Source of the DNA: Eriocheir sinensis
Lineage: Eukaryota > Arthropoda > Malacostraca > Decapoda > Varunidae
DNA: 64,000 bases
Direction: 5' to 3'
Assembly (NCBI RefSeq): GCF_024679095.1
Contig: NC_066513.1
Span: 8,546,049 to 8,610,048 of the forward strand
Shown piece by piece: positions 35,691-46,530 of this stretch (position 1 is the first letter of the stretch; each line of letters opens with the position of its first letter). Below the pieces are notes generated by a model. That model ran no database searches. It was not told where the DNA came from and saw only the letters and a list, made by a program, of their open reading frames with translations. Position numbers and translations under genes: made by a program.

Positions 35691-37158
35691 CTTCGTACAG
35701 CCTGTGCCTAAGAAGGGTGACCGTTCCAATCCCTCAAACTACCGCCCTATAGCTTTACTTTCCTGTCTATCTAAAGCTTTTGAATCAATCCTTAACCGGA
35801 ATATTCAAAAGCACCTTTCCACTTCTAACCTTCTATCTGACCGCCAGTATGGGTTCCGCAAGGGGCGTTCTACTGACGATCTTCTTGCTCTCTTAAGTGA
35901 TTCTTGGTCATCCTCTCTTAGCCGTTTCGGTGAAACTTTCTCAGTTGCACTAGACATATCGAAAGCCTTCGATAGAGTCTGGCACAAGTCTTTGCTTTCT
36001 AAACTGCCCTCTTTAGGATTCTATCCTTCTCTCTGTTCCTTTATCTCCAGTTTCCTTTCCGGTCGTTCTATCTCTGCTGTGGTAGACGGTCAGTGTTCTT
36101 CTCATAAACCTATTGACAGTGGTGTTCCACAGGGCTCTGTCCTATCACCCACTCTCTTCCTGTTATTCATCAATGATCTTCTTTCCATAACAAACTGTCC
36201 TATCCACGCATACGCTGATGACTCCACTCTGCATTATTCAACTTCTTTCAACAGAAGACCCTCTCAACAGGAATTACATGACTCCAGGCTGGAGGCCGCA
36301 GAACGCTTAACCTCAGACCTTACTATCATTTCCGATTGGGGTAAAAGGAACCTTGTGTCCTTCAATGCCTCAAAAACTCAATTTCTTCATTTATCAACTC
36401 GACACAATCTTCCAAACACCTATCCCCTATTCTTCGACAACACTCAGCTGTCACCATCTTCAACACTAAACATCCTCGGTCTATCCTTAACTCAAAATCT
36501 TAACTGGAAACTTCACATCTCTTCTCTCACTAAATCAGCTTCCTCGAGGTTGGGCGTTCTGTATCGTCTCCGCCAGTTCTTCTCCCCCGCACAGTTGCTA
36601 TCCATATACAGGGGCATTGTCCGCCCTCGTATGGAGTATGCATCTCACGTGTGGGGGAGCTCCACTCACACAGCTCTCTTGGACAGAGTGGAATCTAAGG
36701 CTCTTCGTCTCATCAGCTCTCCTCCTTTTACTGATAGTCTTCTACCTCTTAATTTCCGCCGCCATGTTGCCTCTCTTTTTATCTTCTATCGATATTTTCA
36801 TGCTGACTGCTCTTCTGAACTTGCTAACTGCATGCCTCCCCTCCTCCCGCGGCCCCGCTGCACGCGACTTTCTACTCATGCTCATCCCTATACTATACAA
36901 ACCCCTTATGCAAGAGTTAACCAGCATCTTCACTCTTTCATCCCTCACGCTGGTAAACTCTGATACAATCTTCCTTCTGTCTTTCCTCCTGCCTACGACT
37001 TGAACTCTTTCTAGAGAAGGGTATCTGGACACCTCTCTTCCCGAAATTGACCTCTCTTCCGGCCACCTCTTTAGACTGTTTTTGTGAGCAGCTAGTTGTG
37101 GGCTTTTTTTATTATTGTTTACTTTTTTTGTGCCCTTGAGCTGTCTCTTTTGTTGTAA
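35691..37158 (+). mobile_element. LINE family A copy 4
   Basis: A frame continuous from about 35690 to 36963 reads PVPKKGDRSNPSNYRPIALL, YGFRKGRSTDDLL, ALDISKAFDRVWHKSL, DSGVPQGSVLSPTLFLLFIN and YADDSTLHYS. It reaches SFIPHAGKL, then a premature TGA. The 5' end is truncated within the RT fingers (joined to non-LINE sequence at CCTTCGTACAG). The 3' UTR ends in poly-A near 37158-37168, just before the fold-back element. Confidence 0.87.
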
Positions 37159-37196
37159 AAAAAAAAAGTTTTTTTTTTCTTGTTTCTGAAACTACT

Positions 37197-37641
37197 CAAT
37201 TTTCTAGAAGCTTTATTTCATATGAAACAAAATGATCTGTCTTCTTAATAATATTCTGAATGCTAAAAAAAACTGCAGTTGTATAAAAGTGGAATGAATC
37301 TTTTCTTGAAGAAGTATTTTTTTCATCAATTTCTTTTCTTTTTACTTTATTTCCTCTGAGACACTGTTGGATGTGTGCTCCTTTGATATTTCAAGGGGCT
37401 GACATCTCTGGCCTAGGATGTCAGCTCCTTGATAAATCAAAGGAGCACACATCCAACTGTGTCTCAGAGGGAGGAACATATGTCCATGGAAAGAAGAAAA
37501 AAAGAAAAGAAATTGATAAATAAATAACTTCAACAAGAAAAGATTCAGTCCACTTATATACAACTGCAGTTTTTTTTAGCATTCATAATATTATTAAGAA
37601 GACATGATTTTCTCATATGAAATACAAGTTCTAGAAAATTG
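37197..37641. mobile_element. 445-bp fold-back element
   Basis: Arms of about 210-220 bp pair across a short loop (37407-37416): AATTTTCTAGAA at the left and TTCTAGAAAATT at the right end, with CAACTGCAGTTTTTTTTAGC, CAAAGGAGCACACATCCAA and GCTGACATC/GATGTCAGC toward the centre. Small indels interrupt the pairing. No coding capacity. Confidence 0.88.
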
Positions 37642-37855
37642 GGTACTATTTATTTATTTATCCCTCTCTCTACCTACCTACTAATCTACTATGTATATTT
37701 ATCTATCAAAGAACATAACTGTATATGTGGTACATGGATCACCTATCAATCAGATTATCCCTCCATTCACATTTTAATTCATCACTGTGTCTCTGTATCC
37801 GTCTATTTATCAACTCAACTTTCCACCTATCCATCACTGCCTCTGTGTAATGCAG

Positions 37856-37990
37856 GGATGGTGTGACAAACTGCAGCGTGGTTGCGGCGCTGCTGGTGCC
37901 ATAGGACACACCAAACTGACACAGGAAGTGGACTTATACCAGGCAGCAGCCAGTGTGATGAACGACAGACCAGAGTTCATTGTGAATGAG
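37856..37990 (+). CDS. RPTP D2 exon E6 (P-loop), with apparent 1-nt deletion
   Basis: Joined to 28118 in phase 2, the start reads CRDGVTNCSVVAALLV, which aligns with the PTP P-loop HCSAGVGRTGTFIAL. The Arg of C-x5-R is Asn. This frame then hits TAG at 37902. The last two thirds are open one base out of frame: HTKLTQEVDLYQAAASVMND, then RPEFIVNE. That corresponds to the 'VDIYQCVKxLRxxRPxMVQT' helix and joins in phase 0 to the last exon. Both halves look like PTP, so a single base appears to be missing near 37898-37901. This could be an assembly error, a null allele or pseudogenisation. Acceptor is GTAATGCAG, donor AATGAG|GTGTGT. Confidence 0.75.
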
Positions 37991-38009
37991 GTGTGTGTTT
38001 ATGTTTGTT

Positions 38010-38012
<3 letters not shown>

Positions 38013-38047
<35 letters not shown>
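38013..38047. repeat. (GT)n microsatellite in the donor region of exon E6
   Basis: The GT run begins about 22 bp after the E6 donor. Confidence 0.9.
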
Positions 38048-38051
<4 letters not shown>

Positions 38052-38074
38052 TGTGAGTGTATATGTATTTTTAT

Positions 38075-39170
38075 CTATTTGTATTTACATTTGTAGTATA
38101 CATTGCCTGAGCTCAAGCTGGGTCAGTCCTGTCTACCAATCTATAGTTTTAGTATAGTATAGTTTTCCAACATTTCCTTCATTATATAGACACTTCCCGC
38201 TTCAACAATGTCTTTGTTAAGTTCATTCCATGTATGCACAATCCTGTATGGAAAACTGAACCTCTTTATGTCTTTCAAACAAGTCCCCTTCCTCTTATCT
38301 GCCTCCTCCTTTCCATCTCGAGTAAAGTATTTGTATCCAACACGTCCATTCCACTTATGTTCTTGTACAGTGCTATAGTCTGGCTCAGCTAAACGTGCGG
38401 TTGTTGGGGGTTCAGTGTTGGGGATCCCCTTGTACAGCTCTGCCGTGTGTCTCCTATACCGCGATGTAGAAATGTTCTAATACAAGTAAAACCATGGCAA
38501 ATAAGACAAGCAGATATGCATACACATTCAGTTTTAGTGTTATGACGTAAGAAAAAGCAGTTAACGTATTATGGATAAGATATTTATAAGTATGTAAAGA
38601 AACGTGGCATACATATTTTACAGTGGAGCTAAAAAAATGCATACATATTATTGAGTTTTCCTTTCGTTTTGGGATGTGTAAATAGGATGTGTAAATTATA
38701 TTTAGATTATATCGTGAAGAAATGTACGTTGAAATAAGCTGACATAAGTAAGAAAAAATACATTCAAATCCTCGTGGCGGTAACGCCACGAGAGCGAGAG
38801 AGCGAGAGGCAACCAACTTGGGGTTAAAAACGTGGCAACGCTGTACTCCTGGATTATTCCTCACATGGCACCTTACAGCCGCACATTAAGATGACTCTTA
38901 CTTTATCAGGTCTTCTCTTTCTTTTTTTCTTCCAGTGTTGGTAAGCCCAGTTCCCCCAATCTAGCCTCGCTGGACATTTGATAGTTCTCGCACCATCTTA
39001 GTTGCAATCCATTGAATCCTTCAAGTTTCCATAGGTCCTTTTTCTTGTGAGGTGATCAAACTACTGCTGCATACTCAATTATTGGTCTAATTCATGTTAT
39101 TTTTTTTCCTCACCATGTCCCCATCTAAGTAGTGAAATTCCAATCTAATATTTTGCAGCAAACTATATAT
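38075..39170 (-). mobile_element. LINE family D fragment, minus strand, with nested insertion
   Basis: The sequence parallels 2705-3260, for example CTGTATGGAAAACTGAA, then CAGTGTTGGTAAGCCCAG and GCATACTCAA.TATTGGTC. It is interrupted at 38377-38903 by an unrelated insert. Confidence 0.75.
38377..38903. mobile_element. ~530-bp insertion (putative MITE) in LINE D
   Basis: The uninterrupted copy at 2990-3010 reads GTACAGTACTATCAGGTCTC, whereas here GTACAGTGCTAT and CAGGTCTTCTC are 530 bp apart. The ends have weak inverted similarity (AGTCTGGCT..ACGTGCGGTTGT and, reversed, AGTCATCTTAATGTGCGGC). A 9-bp stem hairpin CTCGTGGCG-GTAA-CGCCACGAG lies at about 38772. A TAT trinucleotide at both junctions may be the duplicated target. 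Confidence 0.68.
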
Positions 39171-39236
39171 AAGACAGGGGCTGGTCTATCTGAATGAGGA
39201 ATGTAGCATCCTCAACCTCCCCGACCTGTCTCCCCT

Positions 39237-39243
<7 letters not shown>

Positions 39244-39299
<56 letters not shown>
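39244..39299. repeat. (CT)n microsatellite
   Basis: About 56 bp of CT dinucleotides after a C-rich run. Confidence 0.92.
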
Positions 39300-39301
<2 letters not shown>

Positions 39302-39631
39302 GATCATGCTTCTTTCTTTAGGTAACCGGGGTATTAATCATCCCAGGGGTCCTGCGTCCCAGCTACTATGGTGAGCAGTCAGGCCAGCCCCTGATCTGGG
39401 CTAATTGGGGGGGGGGGGGTTGCACCCCCTCCCCCCACTAAAAAAAATATCCTTCGCCAAAAACAAATTAAAAGGTAGAGGTCGTGGTTGTGGCGCGACC
39501 CTCGACCCCGATCCGACCTTGGTGGGGGGCCCGACCGCGCGGCAGGCTTCCACGTTGCATCCGCATCCGGGGAGCCTGCCGTCAGTGACGGGTGCATGAC
39601 AAAGCCTATGGGACCCTTGCAGCGCGAAGGA

Positions 39632-39896
39632 AAAAGTTGGAAAGTTTCGTTTAGTCGGCGCAACATATGTGGCCATATGCCGGAGAGAGATAGAAGGGGA
39701 AAGAATTATGGGAGAAGGGAACATATCTCAGAAGACGGGACACAACCCCCGATTAATACCTGGTACCCATTTACTGCTGGGTGGACAGGGGCGTAGGGTA
39801 TCGGAAAAGCCGCCCAAATTTTTCCACTCCGCCCGGGAATCGAACCCGGGCTCTCTCGGTTGTGAGCCGAGTGTGCTAACCACTGCACCACGAAGC
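39632..39896 (-). mobile_element. SINE family 3 with tRNA-Val(CAC)-like head and target duplication
   Basis: The body runs on the minus strand from the tRNA-like head (39826-39896) through GTCCACCCAGCAGTAAATGG+GTACC to about 39632. An 18-bp target duplication with two mismatches flanks it: CCCTTGCAGCGCGAAGGA (ending at about 39631) and CCCCTGCAACGCGAAGGA (from about 39897). Removing the insert restores the LINE 5' region. Confidence 0.8.
39826..39896 (-). tRNA. tRNA-Val(CAC)-like sequence, probably the SINE head and not a working tRNA gene
   Basis: The 71-nt minus-strand sequence folds as a full cloverleaf. Acceptor arms are GCTTCGT/GCGGAGT (with G-T pairs), D arm GTGC-AGTGGTTA-GCAC, anticodon arm CTCGG-CTCACAA-CCGAG with anticodon CAC, and T arm CCGGG-TTCGATT-CCCGG. 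The A box TGGTGCAGTGG and B box GGTTCGATTCC are consensus. No oligo-T terminator follows; the SINE body does. It is remarkably well kept for a SINE head. Confidence 0.5.
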
Positions 39897-40576
39897 CCCC
39901 TGCAACGCGAAGGAGGAAGGGCCCCCTCTCCCCTCTTTTTGTTTTGCGGGTGGCCGGGGTGGTGCAGAGGCTGCGCCCGGGGTTAACCTTCGGAGGGCCC
40001 TGCGTGTGGGCTCCTGGAACGTCCGGAGCCTCTCGGACAATAGTCGACTGCCCTACCTATCAGATAAGCTCAGAATGCTGAGGTTGGACATAGTGGCACT
40101 CTTTGAGATGAGGAGGCCTGGTAGTGGCAATATCAGTAAGGGGGGGTGCACCTTCTACTGGTCCGGCATGAGCAATGGCTTCCATGTCCAGGGGATAGCT
40201 ATGGGCATCTCCAGTCAACTACTGCCATTTGTGGTTGAGGTTGCTCCGGTTGATGACCGTATATTGCGAGTGAGGCTGAAGCAAACACTGAGTTTCATGC
40301 CTCTTGTTGCAGTATACGCTCCTACCAAGATGCGTGAAACTGAGGCGGAGATGTTCTACGCCAAACTTGACTCCGTATTAGACCAGTGCCCTCGCCGGGA
40401 CACACTCATAGTCCTGGACGACTTCATTGCTACTACTTGCAGTGCCAGGGTTGGCTACGAGTTATGTGTTGGTCCCCAAGGTTCTGGTACCAGGAACATC
40501 AACAGCTTTCTCCTCCTGAAATTTTGTAAAATCCAGAAACTTGAGATTTGCCGGTTCCTGAAACAAGAGAACAGCT

Positions 40577-41036
40577 GGGCCAATACTTATAAAGAAATGA
40601 GGCGTGTGCCTTAAGTCTCGTTTCACAGGAGGGTTAGCACCATAGCTGGGGCTCCAGCCGCCACGGGTAGTGGGAAACGTAAAGTTGCCAACAACGGCGA
40701 GATCAGTTATCTCATATGAAAATTAATGGGTAAGAATACCTTAAAATGGTGAAAGTATTGAATAGAAGTACATCATATCCATTATAATAGGGTTTTGTAA
40801 GACTATAGTGAGCGTTTGAATGTAAAACGATTTGATGAGGCACGCTGGCTGTCTGGCAACACCCGGCAATGTTTACATTTGAATGTCGAGCCTCAGACGA
40901 GACCCAGATTTATGCCTGCCCCGGACCAACTTTAGCTACTCGCGCCGCGTCTCAGATTCACATCCAGCTCCACAGGGCCGGTTTGGGCTCTTAAGACGAG
41001 CCGGAGACGAGGTGTTAGCTTTATAAGTATGGGCCC
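40577..41036. mobile_element. 460-bp MITE inserted in the LINE endonuclease
   Basis: The termini are inverted: GGGCCAATACTTATAAAG at the left, and the reverse complement of the right end is GGGCCCATACTTATAAAGC. The LINE endonuclease frame stops matching at GSW..QEN on the left and resumes at PELHRWPWCS on the right. AGCT/AGAGCT at the junctions is a possible target duplication. No coding capacity. Confidence 0.78.
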
Positions 41037-42924
41037 AGAGCTGCACCGCTGGCCTTGGTGTAGCAGTGCCGGAGCGGTATCTAAGGAGATTGACCACATC
41101 CTCGTAAGTACTTATTGGAGGATCCTTCAAAACTGAAGGGTTTTCCAGAATGCTGAGTTCTTTGAAACTGATCATAGGCTTGTTGTTGCAACACTTAAAC
41201 TTCATGTAAAGAAGAATCTCGAGATGCAACACTACTGTGTTGCTTCTAGAGAGACTGAAGGATCTGGCATGTGCTCAGGAGTATACCGTGACAGTCTCAA
41301 ACCGATTCGATGTGCTCGGCACCCAGGAGGACTGTGGGATACCTTCAAACGTGAGAATCTGCGAGCTGCCAAGGAGTGCATTGGAAAGCGCCCGAGATCT
41401 AGGAGTGGCTTTGCCTCGGTGGAGACGCTGGAGAATATTGAGGAGAGTCGCACTGTCAAACTTGCTAGGAATCAGGACTAGAGCTCTCCTGAGGAGAGAA
41501 AAGGAGAGGCATGTCAGGGGTCTCGCTGAAGAAGTCGAGGGCCGTTTAAATGCGTATGACCTCCGACCTGCTTACTGAGCCCTGAAGAAGCTCCGCTCCA
41601 GGTCTCCCTCTCAGGTGAAGGCTATTCAAACAGCTGACGGCTGCTTCGTGTCGGACATTGATGCGCAGAGGGCTCATTGAGCTGAGTACTGTGAGTAGTT
41701 GTACACTGCGGACCCTCCACATGGGCAGCTTCCAGTTGCTGGGTTGCAGGTGGCGGATGCTGATTCACCCATTGGCGAAAGCCCACCCTCTCTGGTCGAG
41801 GTCAGAGAGGTTGTGGCAATGTTAAGGGGTGGTAAGGCACCTGGTACCTGCGGAAGCATTGATCCATGGGTTCCATACAGTCTTGACTGCCGTATGGGAG
41901 TCTAAAACCATTCCTCCTGGCTGGAAAAGGGGGTTGGCCGTCCCTATCTGGAAAGGGAAAGGGAACAGCCAGGACTGCAACAACTACCGTGGTATTACAC
42001 TGCTCAGTGTGTCAGGCAAGGTGCTTGCTGATGTGAGTTAACAGCTAGCTGCTGCAGCTGCAGAGACCTGAACAGTCTCGGTTCACGCCTGGTAAGTCAA
42101 AAATTGACTGTATCCTAGCCCTTCGAGTACTGATGGAGCGCCGAGGTAAGTTTCGACCGGGGATGCTTGCAGCCTATGTCGATCTCAAGAAGGTGTTTGA
42201 TTCAGTGCATCTTGAGACATTCTGGGATTTTCTGCGACTCTGTAGGATTCCTGCGAGAACTATTGCTTTGCTGACTGGCCTGTGTTATGTGACAGAGAGT
42301 TCTCTGAAGTGTGGGGGCGGTTTGTCCAGCTTCTTTCCCGTAAATGCGGGAGTGAGGCAGGGCTGTGTTCTTGCCCCATCGCTTTTCAACACTTGTATGG
42401 ACTGGGTACTGGGCAGAGTTGTGGACCAGAGTCATTGCGGAGCATCCATTGGCAATACCATGGTTACTGACCTTGTTTTTGTAGATGATGCAGTAATCCT
42501 GGCGGAGTCGCTGGATATTTAGGTGATGGCTCTCGAGGTACTGCACAAGGAGGCGAACCCCTTTGGACTTCAGGTATCCTGGGCCAAAATCAAAGTACAG
42601 GTGTTTGGAGGCTTGCTAGATGAAACTGTACAGTCTGTTCATGCGAGTGGCGAGGACGTTGAGACTCAGAAAGTTTCAGGAATCTTTGTAGCGTAGTTCA
42701 TAACAACGGTGAGTCTGGCCAGGAAGTCTTATGGCGGATTAGCTTGGCCCACGGTGTTATGAACTCGCTCAACACGAGTATATGGCGTTGTCGATACATG
42801 TGCAGAAGGACAAAGATCCAGATCTTCAAGTGCCTTGTGCTCCCTGTCTTACTCTATGGTTGTGAGACATGAACACTAAATGGGGACATGGAGAGGCGAA
42901 CTGATCCCTTTGGTAATGGATGTC

Positions 42925-42975
42925 TTTTTTTTCTTTTTTTTTTACGTCTACGCCTATAGCGCCGGTAGGCGGATA
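42925..42975 (-). mobile_element. SINE family 1 tail fragment inserted in the RTE-like LINE
   Basis: The run of T then TTTACGTCTACGCCTATAGC+GCCGGTAGGC matches the 3' end of the SINE at 62946. The fragment at 7600-7660 shows the LINE without it. Confidence 0.72.
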
Positions 42976-43329
42976 TCGCTGGCATGTCTTTGTGTTTAAC
43001 CGGCAACTATTCCGTGAGACTGATTCGACATATAGTACCTGCATAGTCCGTCAACGCCAACTCCGGCTAAACGGGCAAGTGGGATGTTATCCTGAAGCTG
43101 GTCCTGCTCATCGAGTTGTCTCTGTAAGAGACAATCCTGAGTGGAAGAGACCACGGAGTTCGTGGCTTGAGCAAGTCGATAGCTCCTCGGGTTGGGAAAG
43201 GAGACTGATGGAGACTTACCTTAACGGAGCCCCGGGCTTGGCATCGTAGGATGGGCGAGAGGACGTGCCCCCCCGGCATATGCCCCCACTGATTGATTCA
43301 TTGAAACTGTATGTTTCTCCAAATATTAT

Positions 43330-43925
43330 ATTTCTGTGCTTCTCAGGTTTCACTGTATCTTGTATTGTAATTCATACGCCTTTTTTCTTCCTTCTCTGTG
43401 TCGATGATCGTCCCTCCCATCTTATACATTCCACTTGGTCTATTTTTACTCCTGCCCGTTTTCATTGTGTGACACTTCTTTTCATTGAACTCCATTTCCC
43501 AGTCTTTACCTCATTCATGAATCTCATTTAAATCTTCCTGCAGTATATTACAATCATCTTCATATCTATTTTTTTCTAAGCAGTTTTGGCGTCATTTGCA
43601 AACATACTCATGTAAATCTTTACTTTTTTCTGGCATATCATTTATATATATTTATATCATAGGTGCTAACACTGATCCCTGTGGAACTCCACGTTTGACC
43701 GTTCTCCAATCTGATTTCTCATCTTTCAACACAGTTCTCATTTATCTCTTTGTTATGTAATTTTTCATTCATTCTGTCATTTTCCTCCCCACTCCTCCTC
43801 TATTTTCTAATTTTCACTGCAATCTCTTAAATGTAACTATCAAATGCCTTTTTTTAGGTCCAAAAATACACAGCCCACCCATTCATCTCTCTCCTGCACT
43901 ATATCTATTACTCTAGATCTGTCTA
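43330..43925 (-). mobile_element. LINE family D fragment, minus strand
   Basis: It shares ATCATTTATATATA, then GTGCTAACACTGATCCCTGT+GGAACTCC (the complement of a VPQGSVLAP-type RT motif) and the CAAATGCC..AGGTCCAAAAATA block with 3480-3910. Confidence 0.7.
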
Positions 43926-44029
43926 TCTATATCCCCGACGCCCTGCTCCCTCGCGGGAACTTCCCTCCAGGGGGTGGCCGCGGCAGAAGTGTCTCCATCT
44001 CTCCTTGTTCTGGCACTCCCTCTTATTTT

Positions 44030-46034
44030 TTTTTTTATTTTTTTTACAGCAGAGGTGTCAGTTCAAGGGCATAAAAAAAGTTAACAAATGTGAAAAAAAG
44101 CCCGCGACTCACTGCTCCTATAAAGAGTTAGAGGAGTGGCCGAAAGATAGGTCAATTTCGGGAGGAGAGGTGTCCTGATACCCTCCTCTTGAAAGAGTTC
44201 AATTCGTAGGCAGGAGGAAATACAGATGAAGGAAGATTGTTCCAGAGTTTACCAGCGTGAGGGATGAAAGAGTGAAGATGCTGGTTAACTCTTGCGTAAG
44301 GGATTTGGACAGTAAAGGGATGAGCTTGAGTAGAAAGTCGTGTGTTGCGAGGCCGCGGGAGGGGGGGAGGCATGCAGTTAGCAAGTTCACAAGAGCAGCC
44401 ACCATGAAAACATCGATAGAAGATAGAAAGATAGGCAACATGGCGGCGAAATTTAAGAAGTAGAAGACTATCAGTAAGAGGAGGAGAGCTGATGAGACGA
44501 AGAGCCTTAGACTCCACTCTGTCCAAGAGAGCTGTGTGAGTGGAGCCCCCCCCCCACACGTGAGATGCATACTCCATACGAGGCCGGACAAGGCCCCTGG
44601 AAATGGATAGCAACTGCGGGGGAGAAGAACTGGCAGAGACGGTATAGAACGCCCAGCCTCGAGGAAGCTGATTTAGTAAGAGAAGATATATGAAGTTTCC
44701 AGTTGAGATTTTGAGTTAAGGATAGACCGAGGATGTTTAGTGTTGAAGAAGGTGACAGCTGAGTGTTGTCAAAGAATAGGGGATAGCTGTTTGGAAGATT
44801 GTGTCGAGTGGATAGGTGAAGAAACTGTGTTTTTGAGGCATTGAAGGACACCAAGTTCTTCTTGCCCCAGTCGGAAATAATAGCAAGGTATGAGGCTAAG
44901 CGTTCTGCCGCCTCCATCGTGGAATCATTTAGTTCCTGTTGGGTGGGTCTTCTATTGAAAGAAGTTGAGTAATGCAGAGTAGAGTCATCGGCGTAAGAAT
45001 GGATAGGACAGTTTGTTATGGAAAAAAGATCATCAATGAACAACAGAAAGAGAATGGGAGAAGGACAGAACCCTGCGGAACACCACTATTAATAGGTTTA
45101 GGGGAAGAACAGTGACCGTCTACCACAGCAGAAATATAACTGTCAGAGAGGAAACTTGAGACAAAGGTACAGAGAGAAGGATAGAAACCGTAGGAAGATA
45201 GTTTGAAAAGCAAAGATTTGTGCCAGACCCTATCAAAGGCTTTTGATATGTCCAGCGCAATAGCAAAGGTTTCACCGAAACGGCTGAGAGAGGATGACCA
45301 AGAGTCAGTTAGGAAGGCAAGGAGATCACCAGTAGAACGTCCCTTGCGGAAACCATACTGGCGATCAGATAGAAGGTCAGAAGTGGAAAGGTGCATTTGA
45401 ATCTTTCGGTTAAGGATTGATTCAAAAGCTTTAGATAGACATGAAAGCAAAGCTATAGGACGGTAATTTGAGGGATTGGAACGGTCACCCTTCTTAGGCA
45501 CAGGCTGTATAAAGGCATACTTCCAGCAGGAAGAAAAGGTAGATGTTGACAGGCAGAGGCGAAAGAGTTTGACCAGGCAGGGTGTCAGCACGGAAGCACA
45601 GTTTTTAAGGACAATAGGAGGCACTCCATCAGGTCCATAAGCCTTCTGAGAGTTGAGGCCAGAGAGGGCATAGAAAACATCATTAGAAAGAATCTTAATT
45701 ATAGGCATAAAGGAGTCAGAGGGGGGATGAGTAGGAGGCATATGCCCAGAATCGTCCAGGGTGGAGTTCTTACATAAAGTTTGAGCGAAGAGTTCAGCCT
45801 TAGAGACAGATGAGACGGCAGTGTTGCCGTCAGGGTTAAGGAGAGGAGGGAAAGAGGAAGAAGTGAAACTGTAGGAGATATTTTTGGCTAGATGCCAGAA
45901 GTCACGGGAAGAATTAGAGAAAGCAAGGTTTTGGCATTTGCTATTAATGAAGGAGTTTTGGGTTAGTCGGAGAATAGATTTGGCACGATTCCGGGCTGAA
46001 ATGTAAAGATTATGGTTAGCGGGAGTTCGAATGC
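44030..46034 (-). mobile_element. LINE family A copy 5, minus strand
   Basis: Read on the minus strand, 45016-45741 gives GPDGVPPIVLKNCASVL to INSGVPQGSVLL. After a frameshift 44507-45043 gives YADDSTLHYSTSFNRRP, and 44152-44613 gives the C-terminus to FKRRVSGHLSSRN. The 3' UTR and poly-A lie at 44028-44110. The 5' side is cut at 46034, where a different, inverted LINE fragment begins. Confidence 0.86.
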
Positions 46035-46530
46035 ATGCAGCACAGCACTCGCGAATACCTGCAGTTGAAATTAATTATATAAGAGGTGCATGTGGTGTGT
46101 CAGGATGGGATGGAGATATTATTGAAAACATGTACAAGAAGTTTGGAATAGGTGCGACAGCAAAAGGGGTTGAGTGTGGAGTGGTGGAGTGGGTGAAGAA
46201 TGGTGCATTGAAATGGTTTAGCTTAGCACATTCAATCCTGCTACTTCAAACTCTCTCGCTCCAATACTTCCTCTGACAACCCCTCCCTCGGTCCTTCCCT
46301 CATACACTCTCTTCACGAATACATTCTCCTTCACTCTCACCACGTGTCTAAACCATTTCAATGCACCATTCTTCACTCACTCCACCACTCCACACTCAAC
46401 TCCTTTTGCTGTCGCACCTATTCCAAACTTCTTGTACATGCTTTCAATAATTTATCCATCCCATCCTGACACATCACATGCACCTCTTATATAATTAATT
46501 TCAACTGCAGGCATTCGCGAGTGCTGTACT
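46035..46530. repeat. Inverted duplication of an RTE-type LINE 3' segment
   Basis: 46035-46222 (plus sense: NYIRGACGVSGWDGDIIENM, KFGIGATAKGVECGVVEWVK) and about 46345-46530 are inverted copies, about 185 bp each and nearly identical. The spacer is about 120 bp. The right arm is continuous with the minus-strand LINE at 46530-49370. Confidence 0.85.

Larger units (their letters stand above)
39440..43262 (+). mobile_element. RTE-like LINE, degenerate, with three nested insertions
   Basis: A G/C-rich 5' region (39480-39632) is followed by endonuclease: GSWNVRSLSDNSRLPYLSD at about 40004, LDIVALFEMRRPGSG, LVAVYAPTK, and after an interruption KEIDHILVSTYWRILQ. RT pieces are GKAPGTC, GLAVPIWKGKGNSQDCNNYR, AAYVDLKKVFDSVHLE, NAGVRQGCVLAPSLFN and the catalytic FVDD (42478-42489). 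The 3' end has WRCRYMCRRTKIQIFK and DNPEWKRPRSSWLEQVD. Insertions: SINE 3 (39632-39896), a MITE (40577-41036), a SINE tail (42925-42975). Stops and shifts make it dead. Confidence 0.82.

Noticed and set aside
39706..39891. 61-residue minus-strand frame MVQWLAHSAHNRESPG...
   Set aside because: It is the translation of the SINE 3 head and body.
41036..41580. Short frames as separate genes
   Set aside because: They are consecutive frame-shifted pieces of the RTE-like LINE between endonuclease and RT.
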